64,000 nucleotides of DNA from Archivesica marissinica (Eukaryota > Mollusca > Bivalvia > Venerida > Vesicomyidae): positions 45,762,443 to 45,826,442 of the forward strand of contig CM026398.1 of NCBI GenBank assembly GCA_014843695.1, written 5' to 3'. Shown here piece by piece: positions 11,501 through 26,500 of the stretch (its first letter is position 1; the number at the start of each line of letters is the position of its first letter). The position numbers and the translations under genes were made by a program. The notes under the pieces were generated by a model that was given only the letters and a program-made list of their open reading frames with translations, had not been told where the DNA came from and searched no databases.

Positions 11501-14500
11501 TCAGTGAAATCAACACACAAGTCTGGCTGCAGCAATATTTTAAACTTGTTAACCCTTTCCCTCATAGAAACACCTCTTGACGACATTACCAATACGACAT
11601 TCAATGACAATGTAGTAGCCAAACCAATGTTCATAATAAAGGCCAGACTCTTATATAGTCCCAGTAATGTCTATGGAAGTGGGATAGATATGGCGACTAC
11701 TTATCCACTGCATGATAGCTAAATGGCTATCGTTTGTATAGAGATATAATAGTATATAAACATAAATCTCTATGAAGTCCAAGTAATATCTATGGAAGTG
11801 GGATAGATATGGCGACTACTTATCCACTGCATGATAGCTAAATGGCTATCGTTTGTATAGAGATATAATAGTATATTAACCTAAATCTCTATGAAGTCCA
11901 AGTAATATCTATGGAAGTGGGATAGATATGGCGACTACTTATCCACTGCATGATAGCTAAGTGGCTGTCGTTTGTATGGAGATATAATAGTATATTAACC
12001 TAAATCTCTATGAAGTCCCAGTAATATCTATGGAGGTGGGATAGATATGGCGACTACTTATCCACTGCATGATAGCTAAATGGCTGTCGTTTGTATGGAG
12101 ATAAAATAGTATATTAACCTAAATCTCTATGAAGTCCCAGTAATATCTATGGAGGTGGGATAGATATGGCGACTACTTATCCACTGCATGATAGCTAAAT
12201 GGCTGTCGTTTGTATGGAGATATAATAGTATATTAACCTAAATCTCTATGTAGTCCCAGTAATATCTATGGAGGTGGGATAGATATGGCCACTACTTATC
12301 CACTGCATGATAGCTAAATGGCTGTCGTTTGTATGGAGATATAATAGTATATCGTAACCTAAATCTCATGTAGTCCCAGTAATATCTATGGAGGTGGGAT
12401 AGATATGGCCACTATTATCCACTGCATGATAGCTAAATGGCTGTCGTTTGTATGGAGATATAATAGTATATTAACCTAAATCTCTATGAAGGAAAGGGTT
12501 AAATGGCTGTCGTTTGTATGGAGATATAATAGTATATTAACCTAAATCTCTATGAATGAAAGGGTTAAATGGCTGTCGTTTGTATGGAGATATAATAGTA
12601 TATTAACCTAAATCTCTATGAAGGAAAGGGTTAAATGGCTGTCGTTTGTATGGAGATATAATAGTATATTAACCTAAATCTCTATGAAGGGAAAGGGTTC
12701 AATGGCTGTCGTTTGTATGGAGATATAATAGTATATTAACCTAAATATCTACGAAGGAAAGGGTTAAATGGCTGTCGTTTGTATGGAGATATAATAGTAT
12801 ATTAACCTAAATCTCTACGAAGGAAAGGGTTAATATATAGCTTCATTTAATAAACTGTAACATGCTTCAGTTTCTGCATCAGCAGTATCAACACTAGGAA
12901 CACTAGTTCTTAAGTCATGCCATGGTTTAGAACTTATGTAAACAGTAACGTAAACAGCAATGTGACAAGTGTTAGTAAACTATTTAAACTGTACGAAAAC
13001 AAGTTTTGTTTAGCTCAATCAATAACGTGTATCACTGCAGTGACCTTGGCATTTACTCGAATACACAGCGCAAGAAACATCCCACAACAGGAACTCTTTG
13101 TTGGTGTGCTTTACGTTTATTTATCGTCGCTACCGGTTGCCCATATGAGCGACGCTTCCTGAAGAGATTAGTCATTTTAGATTTTTGGAGGATAGTGCAA
13201 TGATACAGACAGAGACCCATTCCAGAGTATCCTATGGTTCTTTTACGTGCATGGTGTAAAGCACTGACACGAGACCTCAGTTTAAAGTCCCAACTGAAAG
13301 ACTGTTAATTTTATTAGGGGTCAGACGAGGGATCGAACCTGCGATCATTGGATTACCAGTCCAGCGTGATACCACTGGACTACAGATCTGTCTGAACTCT
13401 TTATTTTACAGCTGCTATTGTTAAATAGTTCAAAACAGTGAAAGAATTTCCAAAGGTCGACTTTAATGAAGATACAGAATTTGGAAATATGACAAAATTG
13501 TGGATCCTGAATGCGGCAACACTGGATATACCGGTAACGGGTTTGGATACAGGAATGTAGGGAGCCCATATTGTCATGTACATGGGAGAATACGGATCAG
13601 GAATGTAGGGAGCCCATATTGTCATGTACATGGGAGAATACGAATCAGGAATGTAGGGAGCCCATATTGTCATGTACATGTACATGGGAGAATATGGATC
13701 AGGAATGTAGGGAGCCCATATTGTCATGTACATGGGAGAATATGGATCAGGAATGTAGGGAGCCCATATTGTCATGTACATGGGAGAATATGGATCAGGA
13801 ATGTAGGGAGCCCATATTGTCATGTACATGGGAGAATATGGATCAGGAATGTAGGGAGCCCATATTGTCATGTACATGGGAGAATATGGATCAGGAATGT
13901 AGGGAGCCCATATTGTCATGTACATGGGAGAATATGGATCAGGAATGTAGGGAGCCCATATTGTCATGTACATGGGAGAATATGGATCAGGAATGTAGGG
14001 AGCCCATATTGTCATGTACATGTACATGGGAGAATACGGATCAGGAATGTAGGGAGCCCATATTGTCATGTACATGGGAGAATACGGATCAGAAATGTAG
14101 GGAGCCCATATTGTCATATACATGTACATGGGAGAATATGGATCAGGAATGTAGGGAGCCCATATTGTCATGTACATGGGATAATACGGATCAGGAATGT
14201 AGGGAGCCCATATTGTCATGTACATGGGAGAATATGGATCAGTATACTAGGGGTTTCATATATGGGATCTTACACTCCCGTATTCTCGGATATACTGGCT
14301 CTGGACACTCCTGTATATAGAACCATTTCCTACAGTGCAATGTTCGGTACAAAGGTATGGTTTTACAATCACCTATCGTTATGTGGAAGTCGTGATAGCG
14401 CAGTAGTAGCGCATTCACTTCAGGTGCGAAAGGCCCCGAGTTCGAGCCCCGCTGGAGCCATTACAATTGTGCCATTAGGCAAGGCATTTAAATTCCACAT

Positions 14501-17500
14501 TGCCTCTTCTCTCTCCCTCGTGGCGATGGATTTCATCAGGAATGATGTCTCACGAGTGATTAATATAAGTTGTAAGAACTTGTTTCGCAATCGCGCTAAA
14601 ATAAAGTTGTATACATCTATCGTTATCATTTTAGTAACTATTCAAGATAACATAATAAACCTAATTCTGAACACCTTTGATTTGAAACTGAGTTGCCTAT
14701 GCACAAACCCAAGCACTCTGTTACAGTGGAAGATTAGAGAACCAGCAAGGATCATGTGCAAGTCGAACAAATCTGGTCACTAAGCATGCATGAACTGTGA
14801 TTACCAGAATATGTTGTTGCTAGGGGAAGTGATTGCAAAACTGGAAAATAATGGTGGAAACAAATATTTATAATGCAAAATGATAGATCAATGTCACTCT
14901 GTGAGAATATATTCCACTGAACATACATACAGATACATATATATCACAGTACATCATGACAAATGAGCCGCACAGGAGAAACATAATGTTGCTAGGAAAC
15001 ACACTTAAATCCACATGATCCTTTCTCTCCCTTATCGTTATGGATTCCATCAGGAATGAGGCCTCCCAAACAATTAGTCTACAGTTGTAACAACTTGCTC
15101 CACAATCAAGTAAAGAGAATGCTCCACAATCAAGTAAAGAGAAACATAATGTTGCTAGGAAACACACTTAAATCTACACATTCTTTTCTCTCCCTTATCG
15201 TCATGGATTCCATCAGGAATTAGGTCTCCCAAGCAATGAGTCTACAGTTGTAACAACTTGCTCCACAATCAAGTAAGGAGACACATAATGTTGCTAGGAA
15301 ACACACTTAAATCCACACAATCCTTTCTCTCCCATATCGTCATGGATTCCACCAGGAATGAGGTCTCCCAAGCAATGAGTCTACAGTTGTAACAACTTGC
15401 TCCACAATCAAGTAAAGAGGAACATATTTATAAGAGTATTTACTAAATGCAATGGATTTGAAAGTACAATCAAACACTGCAATAACTCGCTTAAGTGCAA
15501 CAAGTAAAGAAAGAAAGGATTTTTATTACTTTTTTTGGTTAAATTTGAATAAAAAACATTGTGTGTTTTACGTTTATTTATCGTTGCTACCAGTTGCCCA
15601 TATGAGCGACACCTCTTGAAGAGATTAGTCATTTTAGATTTTTGGAGGATAGTGCAATGATACAGACAGAGACCCATTCCAGAGTCTCCTCTGGTTCTTT
15701 TACATGCATGGTGTAAAGCACTGACACGAGACCTCTGTTTAACGTCCCATCTGAAAGACTGTTAATTTTATTAGGGTCCGACGGGGGTGCGAACCTGCAA
15801 TCCCTGGATTACCAGTCCAGCGTGTTAACCACTGGACTACAAATCCGTCTGTGAATCATAAACAGTATTTGCTGTACCATGCTATAGCATGAATCAAGCA
15901 TTTAGCCAGTCTATCTTGTGCTAGCTGAGCAAAACATCTTAATATCAGTCTAATAGTTTCATTACAGCTAGACCATGCCACATTCACACACTTCAAACTT
16001 ATGTACCTGCCCATTGAGCAAACCGTGTATAAGTCGGGTCCTCTACTTTTGTCTTACATAGCAGACCGTGTATAAGTCGGGTCCTCTACTTTTGTGTTAC
16101 ATAGCAGACCGTGTTTAAGTTGGGTCCTCTACTTTTGTCTTACATAGCAGAGAGTGTATAAGTCGGGTCCTCTACTTTTGTGTTACATAGCAGACCGTGT
16201 TTAAGTTGGGTCCTCTACTTTTGTCTTACATAGCAGACCGTGTATAAGTCGGGTCCTCTACTTTTGTCTTACATAGCAGACCGTGTATAAGCCGGATCCA
16301 TTAGGTTGGCCTTACAAAGCAGACAATGTATAAGTCGGATGCCTTACCGGTAATTTATGTCTTACATAGCTAAGTCGGATGCCTTACCGGTAATTTATGT
16401 CTTACATAGCTAAGTCGGATGCCTTACCAGTAATTTATGTCTTACATAGCTAAGTCGGATGCCTTACCGGTAATTTGTCTTACATAGCTAAGTCGGATGC
16501 CTTACCGGTAATTTATGTCTTACATAGCTAAGTCGGATGCCTTACCAGTAATTTATGTCTTACATAGCTAAGTCGGATGCCTTACCGGTAATTTATGTCT
16601 TACATAGTTAAGTCGGATGCCTTACCGGTAATTTATGTCTTACATAGTTAAGTCGGATGCCTTACCGGTAATTTATGTCTTACATAGTTAAGTCGGATGC
16701 CTTACCGGTAATTTATGTCTTACATAGTTAAGTTGGATGCCTTACCGGTAATTTATGTCTTACATAGTTAAGTCGGATGCCTTACCGGTAATTTATGTCT
16801 TACATAGTTAAGTCGAATGCCTTACTGGTAATTTATGTCTTACATAGCTAAGTCGGATGCCTTACCGGTAATTTATGTCTTACATAGTTAAGTAGGATGC
16901 CTTACTGGTAATTTATGTCTTACATAGTTAAGTCGGATGCCTTACCGGTAATTTATGTCTTACATAGCTAAGTTGGATGCCTTACCGGTAATTTATGTCT
17001 TACATAGTTAAGTCGGATGCCTTACCGGTAATTTATGTCTTACATAGCTAAGTCGGATGCCTTACCGGTAATTTATGTCTTACATAGTTAAATCGGATGC
17101 CTTACTGGTAATTTATGTCTTACATAGCTACGTCGGATGCCTTACCGGTAATTTATGTCTTACATAGTTAAGTCGGATGCCTTACCAGTAATTTATGTCT
17201 TACATAGCTAAGTCGGATGCCTTACTGGTAATTTATGTCTTACATAGTTAAGTCGGATGCCTTACCGGTAATTTATGTCTTACATAGTTAAATCGAATGC
17301 CTTACTGGTAATTTATGTCTTACATAGCTAAGTCGGATGCCTTACCGGTAATTTATGTCTTACATAGTTAAGTAGGATGCCTTACTGGTAATTTATGTCT
17401 TACATAGTTAAGTAGGATGCCTTACTGGTAATTTATGTCTTACATAGTTAAGTCGGATGCCTTACCGGTAATTTATGTCTTACATAGCTAAGTTGGATGC

Positions 17501-20500
17501 CTTACCGGTAATTTATGTCTTACATAGTTAAGTCGGATGCCTTACCGGTAATTTATGTCTTACATAGCTAAGTCGGATGCCTTACCGGTAATTTATGTCT
17601 TACATAGTTAAGTCGGATGCCTTACTGGTAATTTATGTCTTACATAGCTACGTCGGATGCCTTACCGGTAATGTATGTCTTACATAGTTAAGTTGGATGC
17701 CTTACCAGTAATTTATGTCTTACATAGCTAAGTCGGATGCCTTACCGGTAATTTATGTCTTACATAGTTAAGTCGGATGCCTTACCGGTAATGTATGTCT
17801 TACATAGTTAAGTCGAATGCCTTACCGGTAATTTATGTCTTACATAGCTAAGTCGGATGCCTTACCAGTAATTTATGTCTTACATAGTTAAGTAGGATGC
17901 CTTACTGGTAATTTATGTCTTACATAGTTAAGTAGGATGCCTTACTGGTAATTTATGTCTTACATAGTTAAGTCGGATGCCTTACCGATAATTTATGTCT
18001 TACATAGTTAAGTCGGATGCCTTACCGGTAATTTATGTCTTACATAGCTAAGTCGGATGCCTTACCAGTAATTTATGTCTTACATAGTTAGGTCGGATGC
18101 CTTACCGGTAATTTATGTCTTACATAGTTAAGTTGGATGCCTTATTTTTGCCTTACATTACAGACCATGTATTAAAAAGTCGCCTACTTTTGCTTTATTA
18201 TTTCGATTACATTGTAGTGAACATTTTTGAAACATTACAGTATAACCTCCTATAACGGTCAACCCTATTCAACGGCCACCTCCAAGGAACGAGCTAGTTA
18301 ATTTGTGGTCGAGAGATTTTCCTATATATTTCAAGTCTATTTGACGGTCACCTCTCTGACACGGTCAACGGTCGGTCTAAAACGGCAAGAATACGGTCAA
18401 TAACCTCCAAGAAACGGCCATTTTCCACTAGAAACGGCCATTTTCCACTAGAAACGGCCATTTTAGCCGATTAAATAATGACAATATCTACACCGGAAAC
18501 TGTTGAAAACCAAAGTAGATTATGCAAATTACCCTAACATTTTATTTTGCAAGAAAACAGGACTCATGGTCGGCAGATTATATGCTCAATTAGTGGATCA
18601 ACGGCCAATTAGTCAGTTTACTTTAAACCGTAGATCATTTGATTAATTGAACCAAAGGAAAACATATAACGTTCACATGTTGATTCGCTGTATTGAACTC
18701 CGTCATTTGGTGTCAGAGATATGGAATGGACTTATGGCGGACAGACACCAAACCAATGCACTACCTCCAATATACTCATCTCAAACTTTGCTGGGGGGGG
18801 GTTAACACTATAGCATTCTGTGTATGATATAACATGTAGTGCATTACGATGCCCGGGGCAAGTAGAGATTACAATGGTTATCGTATATGAGAAGTGAATC
18901 TGAGACAAAACTTACGTCCTGTGTTAGCAGTCTTAGCATCAAAATAGTACTTGTTTCCTGACCCGGTCTTCGTGTTTGCCCAGATGTAGATCGTATACTC
19001 CTGATTAGCATCCAGCTTTTCAATGTAAGCACGGCTGCGATATGGGTCATCAAACTTGTTCGTCTTTATTATTTCACCAACATCGATGCCAATAACTATA
19101 AAACAAATGGTATAATGATGAATTCACATAAAAATTAATGAAGATTAAATTTTTTGTCCATTAACTGGCAAGAAAATGTAACTGCTTAAAATGTGTTGAA
19201 ATCTGGATCTGGAATTTAACACAAGGTTGGGCTTCTGGTGGTTAACTACTAACTGCTGCATAAATTATTGCTGCTTCATACAGGTAATGAAGCCAAGCCT
19301 CCTTGGTTAAACGGATAGAGTGGTGGAACCTATGCTCGGCGTAAATCCCACATATAATGACCAGTATAAAATGTTAATTGCACATGCTGTATATTATTAT
19401 TTTCTTAAGTCGTGACAACTTTCAAAACACTCTTGTCGACAGTTTTAGCTTCATCACGTGACCTTGCTGCTCAATACAACTATCGCAACGGTGTTGGTCG
19501 GCACCCGTTTATATGGGGAACTGAAGACTTCAGGGCACCTATGCATGGTGTATTTGTTATTTTTTTATTTATCCACCATAACTTGTTAAATATCTTATTT
19601 TGATATAGTACATCATTGAGTAAAAACATTTATTGGTCTTGATCAGAAATGGTATAGAAACTATTTTTCAGGTTAGGTGAAGATTTTTTAAATTCGGATA
19701 GCTACCCGAATTGCTCATACACCGTAACAGTTTCGGTGGAAATATTCTCCCAATGATTTGCTTGTTTATATTCGTCTGCTGGACCAGTCACATGGCAGTT
19801 GCATCAGCCTACCGATACACTCAACGGAATGCTATTGAATCATGCTTCATCTCTGTCGGCGAAATTAAGTCTAGAACTATAAAAATATTTTAAATACGGA
19901 TGAAAATGGAAAATACGCCGAGCATAGTAATACGCCGAGCATAGGTTCCACCACTCTCTATGGTGTCCAACTCGTACTCAAGAGGTCATGAGTTTGAACT
20001 CCGCCAGAACCATGATGGTGTCCTTAACCCTTTGCCTGCTGAGTAAATAAAATCACATTTCGGACTGAATATTTATACGGTCAAGGAACTATGTCAAAAG
20101 GGGGCGAAGTTGCCATAGCAATAGATGGCAGTGACAACGCAAAGTTTGCATACAACTGTGAGTATAATTAATCCAAGTTTGGTTTTCTGTATAATATTAT
20201 CTGAAAGACTGTTAATTTTATTAGGGTCAGGCGGGGGATTGAACCTACTGGGTTACCAGTCCAGCGGGTGATGTTTCTATACTCTGCTATAAGGGTTCAC
20301 TGGTTCCTTTCACAGAAATGAATATTTCACTGAAATGCTAATCAAATGACAACCTCTGCTCAACAGCCACCCTTGTTGATCAAGGCTGACTGTTGTAAAG
20401 TGGTTTTACAGTAGCAAAACTTGCCTTTTTTGTAACCAATTTCGTATCCAATCAATTCACCGTTGGGTTCATCGGGCTGTTTCCATTCTACAAGGAAATG

Positions 20501-23500
20501 ATGGGCACCACGTAACACAACCCTGGCTTCCTTTACACGTCCAGGCACTGTTGGAATAAGAAACTTATTACGGTTTTGTTTGTTATGATTATATGAAGAT
20601 GATAGCGAACACTACCCACAAGTATACAAACAGAAAACAACTGCGGAGAGAAATTGCTGATATTTCTGTTACCTCCCTTTGACAGATAAAGTTTTATTTT
20701 ATTTATTTTTTTAATAATATTTTATTGCATTTTTTCATACAATACATTACATATATATAATTTTATTCATTAACCCATTCAACACCAAGTAACTGACATG
20801 GACTGGTTCATGATATTTTTAGACCAATAAATTAATAAGAAAATTACATTTGGACCAGTTCATTTATCAAAGTGGGTAATTTTGTCTAAAAATAGTAATA
20901 TTACTGGGAAAATGTGCAAATCCTGATGAGACGGCCCATTATGATCCGGCTCATCTGAATCTACACTTTTTGCAAGCCTATATAGAGGTATGTAGTGTTG
21001 AAATGGTTAATGTGTATTGGTCAATCAGACCAGTCATGGAATATCGGCCGCTAAGTCCTACGGTATCTTGTATATTTTCACTAGACCAGTCATGGAATAT
21101 CGGCCGCTAAGTCCTACAGTATCTTGTATATTTTCACTAGACCAGTCATGGAATATCGGCCGCTAAGTCCTACGGTATCTTGTATATTTTCACTAGACCA
21201 GTCATGGAATATTGGCCGCTAAGTCCTACGGTATCTTGTATATTTTCACTAGACAAGTCATGGAATATTGGCCGCTAAGTCCTATGGTATCTTGTATATT
21301 TTCACTAGACAAGTCATGGAATATCGGCCGCTAAGTCCTATGGTATCTTGTATATTTTCACTAGACCAGTCATGGAATATCGGCCGCTAAGTCCTACGGT
21401 ATCTTGTATATTTTCACTAGAGCAGTCATGGAATATAGGCCGCTAAGTCCTACGGTATCTTGTTATTTTCACTAGACAAGTCATGGAATATCGGCCGCTA
21501 AGTCCTACGGTATCTTGTATATTTTCACTAGAGCAGTCATGGAATATCGGCCGCTAAGTCCTACGGTATCTTGTATATTTTCACTAGACAAGTCATGGAA
21601 TATTGGCCGCTAAGTCCTATGGTATCTTGTATATTTTCACTAGACCAGTCATGGAATATCGGCCGCTAAGTGCTACGGTATCTTGTATATTTTCACTAGA
21701 CCAGTCATGGAATATCGGCCACTAAGTCCTACGGTATCTTGTATATTTTCACTAGACCAGTCATGGAATATTGGCCGCTAAGTCCTACGGTATCTTGTAT
21801 ATTTTCACTAGACAAGTCATGGAATATCGGCCGCTAAGTCCTATGGTATCTTGTATATTTTCACTAGACAAGTCATGGAATATCGGCCGCTAAGTCCTAT
21901 GGTATCTTGTATATTTTCACTAGACCAGTCATGGAATATTGGCCGCTAAGTCCTACGGTATCTTGTATATTTTCACTAGACAAGTCATGGAATATTGGCC
22001 GCTAAGTCCTACGGTATCTTGTATATTTTCACTAGACCAGTCATGGAATATCGGCCGCTAAGTGCTACGGTATCTTGTATATTTTCACTAGACCAGTCAT
22101 GGAATATCGGCCGCTAAGTCCTACGGTATATATTTTCACTAGACCAGTCATGGAATATCGGCCGCTAAGTCCTACGGTATCTTGTATATTTTCACTAGAC
22201 CAGTCATGGAATATCAGCCGCTAAGTCCTACGGTATATATTTTCACTAGACCAGTCATGGAATATCAGCCGCTAAGTCCTACAGTATATATTTTCACTAG
22301 ACCAGTCATGGAATATCAGCCGCTAAGTCCTACGGTATATATTTTCACTAGACCAGTCATGGAATATCACCTGCTAAGTCCTACGGTATATATTTTCACT
22401 AGACCAGTCATGGAATATCGGCCGCTAAGTCCTACGGTATCTTGTATATTTTCACTAGAGCAGTCATGGAATATCGGCCGCTAAGTTCTACGGTATCTTG
22501 TATATTTTCACTAGACCAGTCATGGAATATCGGCCGCTAAGTCCTACGGTATCTTGTATATTTTCACTAGACCAGTCATGGAATATCGGCTGCTAAGTCC
22601 TACGGTATCTTGTGCCCTGTTTATAATGCACTAACCTTAACATCTGAGGTACTATTGTCAATAAAGTGCCCTGTTTACATTGCACTAACCTTAACATCTG
22701 ATGTACTACTGGCAATAAAGTGCCCTGTTTACATTGCACTAACCTTTACATCCGATGTACTACTGTCAATAAAGTGCCCTGTTTACAATGCACTAACCTT
22801 TATATCCGATGTACTACTATCACATCTGAGGTACTACTGTCAATAAAGTGCCCTGTTTACATTGCACTAACCTTTACATCCGATGTACTACTGTCAATAA
22901 AGTGCTCTGTTTACATTGTACTAACCATTACATCTAATGTACTACTGTCAATAAAGTGCCCTGTTTACAATGCACTAACCGTTACATCTAATGTTCTACT
23001 GTCAATAAAGTGCCCTGTTTACAATGCACTAACCGTTACATCTAATGTACTACTGTCAATAAAGTGCCCTGTTTACAATGCACTAACCGTTACATCTGAT
23101 GTACTACTGTCAATAAAGTGCCCTGTTTACAATGCACTAACCTTTACATCCGATGTACTACTGTCAATAAAGTGCCCTGTTTACAATGCACTAACCGTTA
23201 CATCTGATGTACTACTGCCAATAAAGTGCCCTGTTTACAATGCACTAACCGTTACATCCGATGTACTACTGTCAATAAAGTGCCCTGTTTACAATACACT
23301 AACCTTAACATCTGAGCTACTACTGTCAATAAAGTGCACTGTTTACAATGCACTAACCTTTACATCCGATGTACTACTGTCAATAAAGTGCTCTGTTTAC
23401 ATTGTACTAACCATTACATCTAATGTACTACTGTCAATAAAGTGCCCTGTTTACAATGCACTAACCGTTACATCTAATGTACTACTGTCAATAAAGTGCC

Positions 23501-26500
23501 CTGTTTACAATGCACTAACCTTTACATCCGATGTACTACTGTCAATAAAGTGCCCTGTTTACAATACACTAACCTTAACATCTGAGCTACTACTGTCAAT
23601 AAAGTGCCCTGTTTACAATGCACTAACCTTTACATCCGATGTACTACTGTCAATAAAGTGCTCTGTTTACAATGCACTAACCGTTACATCTGATGTACTA
23701 CTGTCAATAAAGTGCTCTGTTTACATTGTACTAACCATTACATCTAATGTACTACTGTCAATAAAGTGCCCTGTTTACAATGCACTAACCGTTACATCTG
23801 ATGTACTACTGTCAATAAAGTGCCCTGTTTACATTGCACTAACCTTTACATCCGATGTACTACTGTCAATAAAGTGCCCTGTATACAATGCACTAACCGT
23901 TACATCTGATGTACTACTGTCAATAAAGTGCCCTGTTTACAATGCACTAACCTTTACATCTGATGTACTATTAGTGACTACTAACCTCCTTCTGGCGTTG
24001 TAAAGTTGACAATGTTGCTGGGTTCGGAGATGAAGTACGTGTTGGCTGCCACAATGTCTGCCTGCAGATCAGAATATGGCGGTAAACTCTTTACTGTGGC
24101 AGTTTCTTTCAATGTTCTCTTGATTCTCGTATCCTTTAGTGGAGTTCTTGGGACTTCTATAATCGTCTCTGTCGTCTCACGCTGTCCAACTCGCCAGAAA
24201 CGAATCTGTGGATGAATACATAATGCACATTCATTACATGTACTAAACAAATGAATAATATTTTAAAACAAAATATATTTTCTTTAGGGATGGCAACGAA
24301 TGGTGATTGTGATATTCGAATATTCGGATGATCTTCCGAACGAATATTCGAATATTCACAAATTTCTCCAACTTTCGATTTCCTCTTTACTCTTGCATCG
24401 CTGACAGGTAACACCGTTGGTAAGCCTTTTTCTCAACCACCCAACTGAATAATGACATCAACTACGCGTTTTGACCCTAACCCTGGGCAGAGCAAGTGAT
24501 GAAGGCGCGTAAAGGTGGGATCTTTATGCATGGTTGATACTATATTCTGATTGGCCGGTTGAGATAAAGATTTTACCAACACCGTTCTATTGAAAGTGGT
24601 GGCATGTTAGAATTATGTAAACGTGAAGTCTACTGTCGGCGTTTTAAATATGCGGCTTGTGTTGATTGACAAACAACTCCGCTTGTTGACTTGGTGGGTT
24701 TGTGAAAATAAAATTTCGCTCTCTGAATGGGGATAAGTTTGAAGAAATAAACTAATTTAAATTACAACAATTTTAATTAGTGAACACAATCTCTTTATAT
24801 TAGATTGGAACAAACAAACACAAACAAATAGAACACATTTACATTATATTCCGAGTCCCGTAGAGCTGGCCATTCTATTTAACAACACTAGTTAGTGTCA
24901 CCTACATGCATGTCACACTCCTTAGGCAGCTTGTTTTTATTCAAGAATATGATGCTGTCCACAAGGTCACTGGACACTCTATTCTTTAATTTGTTTATCA
25001 AGAGTCCGGCGGCAGAGAAAATACGTTCCGACGGAACTGACGTTGCCGGAACGGCTAGTACTTTCTTTGTGACTTGCGACACTTTTGGGAATGTGTGTTC
25101 GTTCCGTCGCCACCATTCTAGGGTTTACAGTGGGGATCCATTTTTTCTAGCAAGTACGATTTTAGTTCGTCCGATTGTTCTTTCTCGGGGGTGTCACACA
25201 CTAGGAAGCTTAATTTCCTTCTTTTACTCAGTGGTTTGCTGGTTGTAATTTCACTTTCATTCGACGGTATGGCAGTTCTTCAACATAACTTTCTAGCGTT
25301 TCCTCAACTATCCCACGTTGCTCTGAGGTTAAAAACGGCAGTCGTTTGTACCTAGGATCTAAGACACTAGCCAGCATTGGTGCGAACAACATGTCATCAC
25401 CCTCCTTTGTTATTTGGAGCCAAATCGCGATGACATTTCGCACCTTCGGGCACGCATTGGTCATTCTTTGTTTTCGAAACTTAATTGATTGAAATTTAAA
25501 CAAACAAAATTATATCCTTTTAAGTTATGATTTAACTGCAATTTATTAAAATTTGATTTGATTTTTTGTTTAATATTCAAATATGGTATTAATATTCGAA
25601 TATTCGGACGTTCGAACGAATATTCGAATATTCGAACATTCGTTGCCATCCCTAATTTTCTTAGAATTTGTTACTCCTGGTTACAACTAATGGTCAGAAC
25701 AAACCTGGAGACACTACAATATATGAAAAAGTTAATTCAAGCCTTTGAACGAACACACAATCAAGGTCAATCTGAAGTCACACGACCGTTACCTCATTGA
25801 CCCGAAAATCAATACGGTATATTTAGATGTCATTACAAACCTTCCAACAAAGCTACCGAAGGTAAGTAGAACAGTTCCGCAGTTAGTGAGTGGTTAAGAG
25901 ATGGTCTACTGACAGACCATAAAACAACCTGTTCTTCAGACTAACCATACATCTACCTGTTCTTCAGACTAACCATCCATCTACCTGTTCTTCAGACTAA
26001 CCAACCATCTACCTGTTCTTCCAACTAACCAACCATCTACCTGTTCTTCCAACAAACCAACCATCTATATGTTCTTCCAACTGACCAACCATCTACCTGT
26101 TCTTCCAACAAACCAACAATCTACCTGTTCCTCCAACTAACCAACCATCTACCTGTTCTTCCAACTAACCAACCATCTACCTGTTCTTCCAACAAACCAA
26201 CCATCTACCTGTTCTTCCAACTAACCAACCATCTACCTGTTCTTCCAACAAACCAACCATCTACCTGTTCCTCCAACTAACCAACCATCTGCTTGTTCTT
26301 CCAACTAACCAACCATCTACCTGTTCTTCCAACTAACCAAACATATACCTGTTCTTCCAACTAACCAACCATCTACCTCTTCTTCCAACAAACCAACCAT
26401 CTACCTGTTCTTCCAACTAACCAACCATCTACCTGTTCTTCCAACTAACCAACCATCTACATGTTCTTCCAACTAACCAAACATCTACCTGTTCTTCCAA

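Larger units (their letters stand above)
24285..25654. mobile_element. hAT DNA transposon, internally decayed, with perfect 8-bp target duplication
   Basis: Termini TAGGGATGGCAACGAA and its exact complement. Target duplication ATTTTCTT at 24277-24284 and 25655-25662. Subterminal repeats CGAATATTCG are abundant. It carries two minus-strand transposase pieces, described separately. Confidence 0.95.

Noticed and set aside
13401..14225. Long open frames on both strands over 13.4-14.8 kb
   Set aside because: They are produced by a 48-bp stop-free period; peptides are perfectly periodic on both strands and run over SINE sequence.
22720..24003. 427-codon plus-strand frame
   Set aside because: 54-bp minisatellite with a period divisible by 3, ending inside an exon of the opposite strand.
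24895..25248. Plus-strand 117-codon open frame over the hAT relic
   Set aside because: It is the antisense of the transposase dimerisation region.
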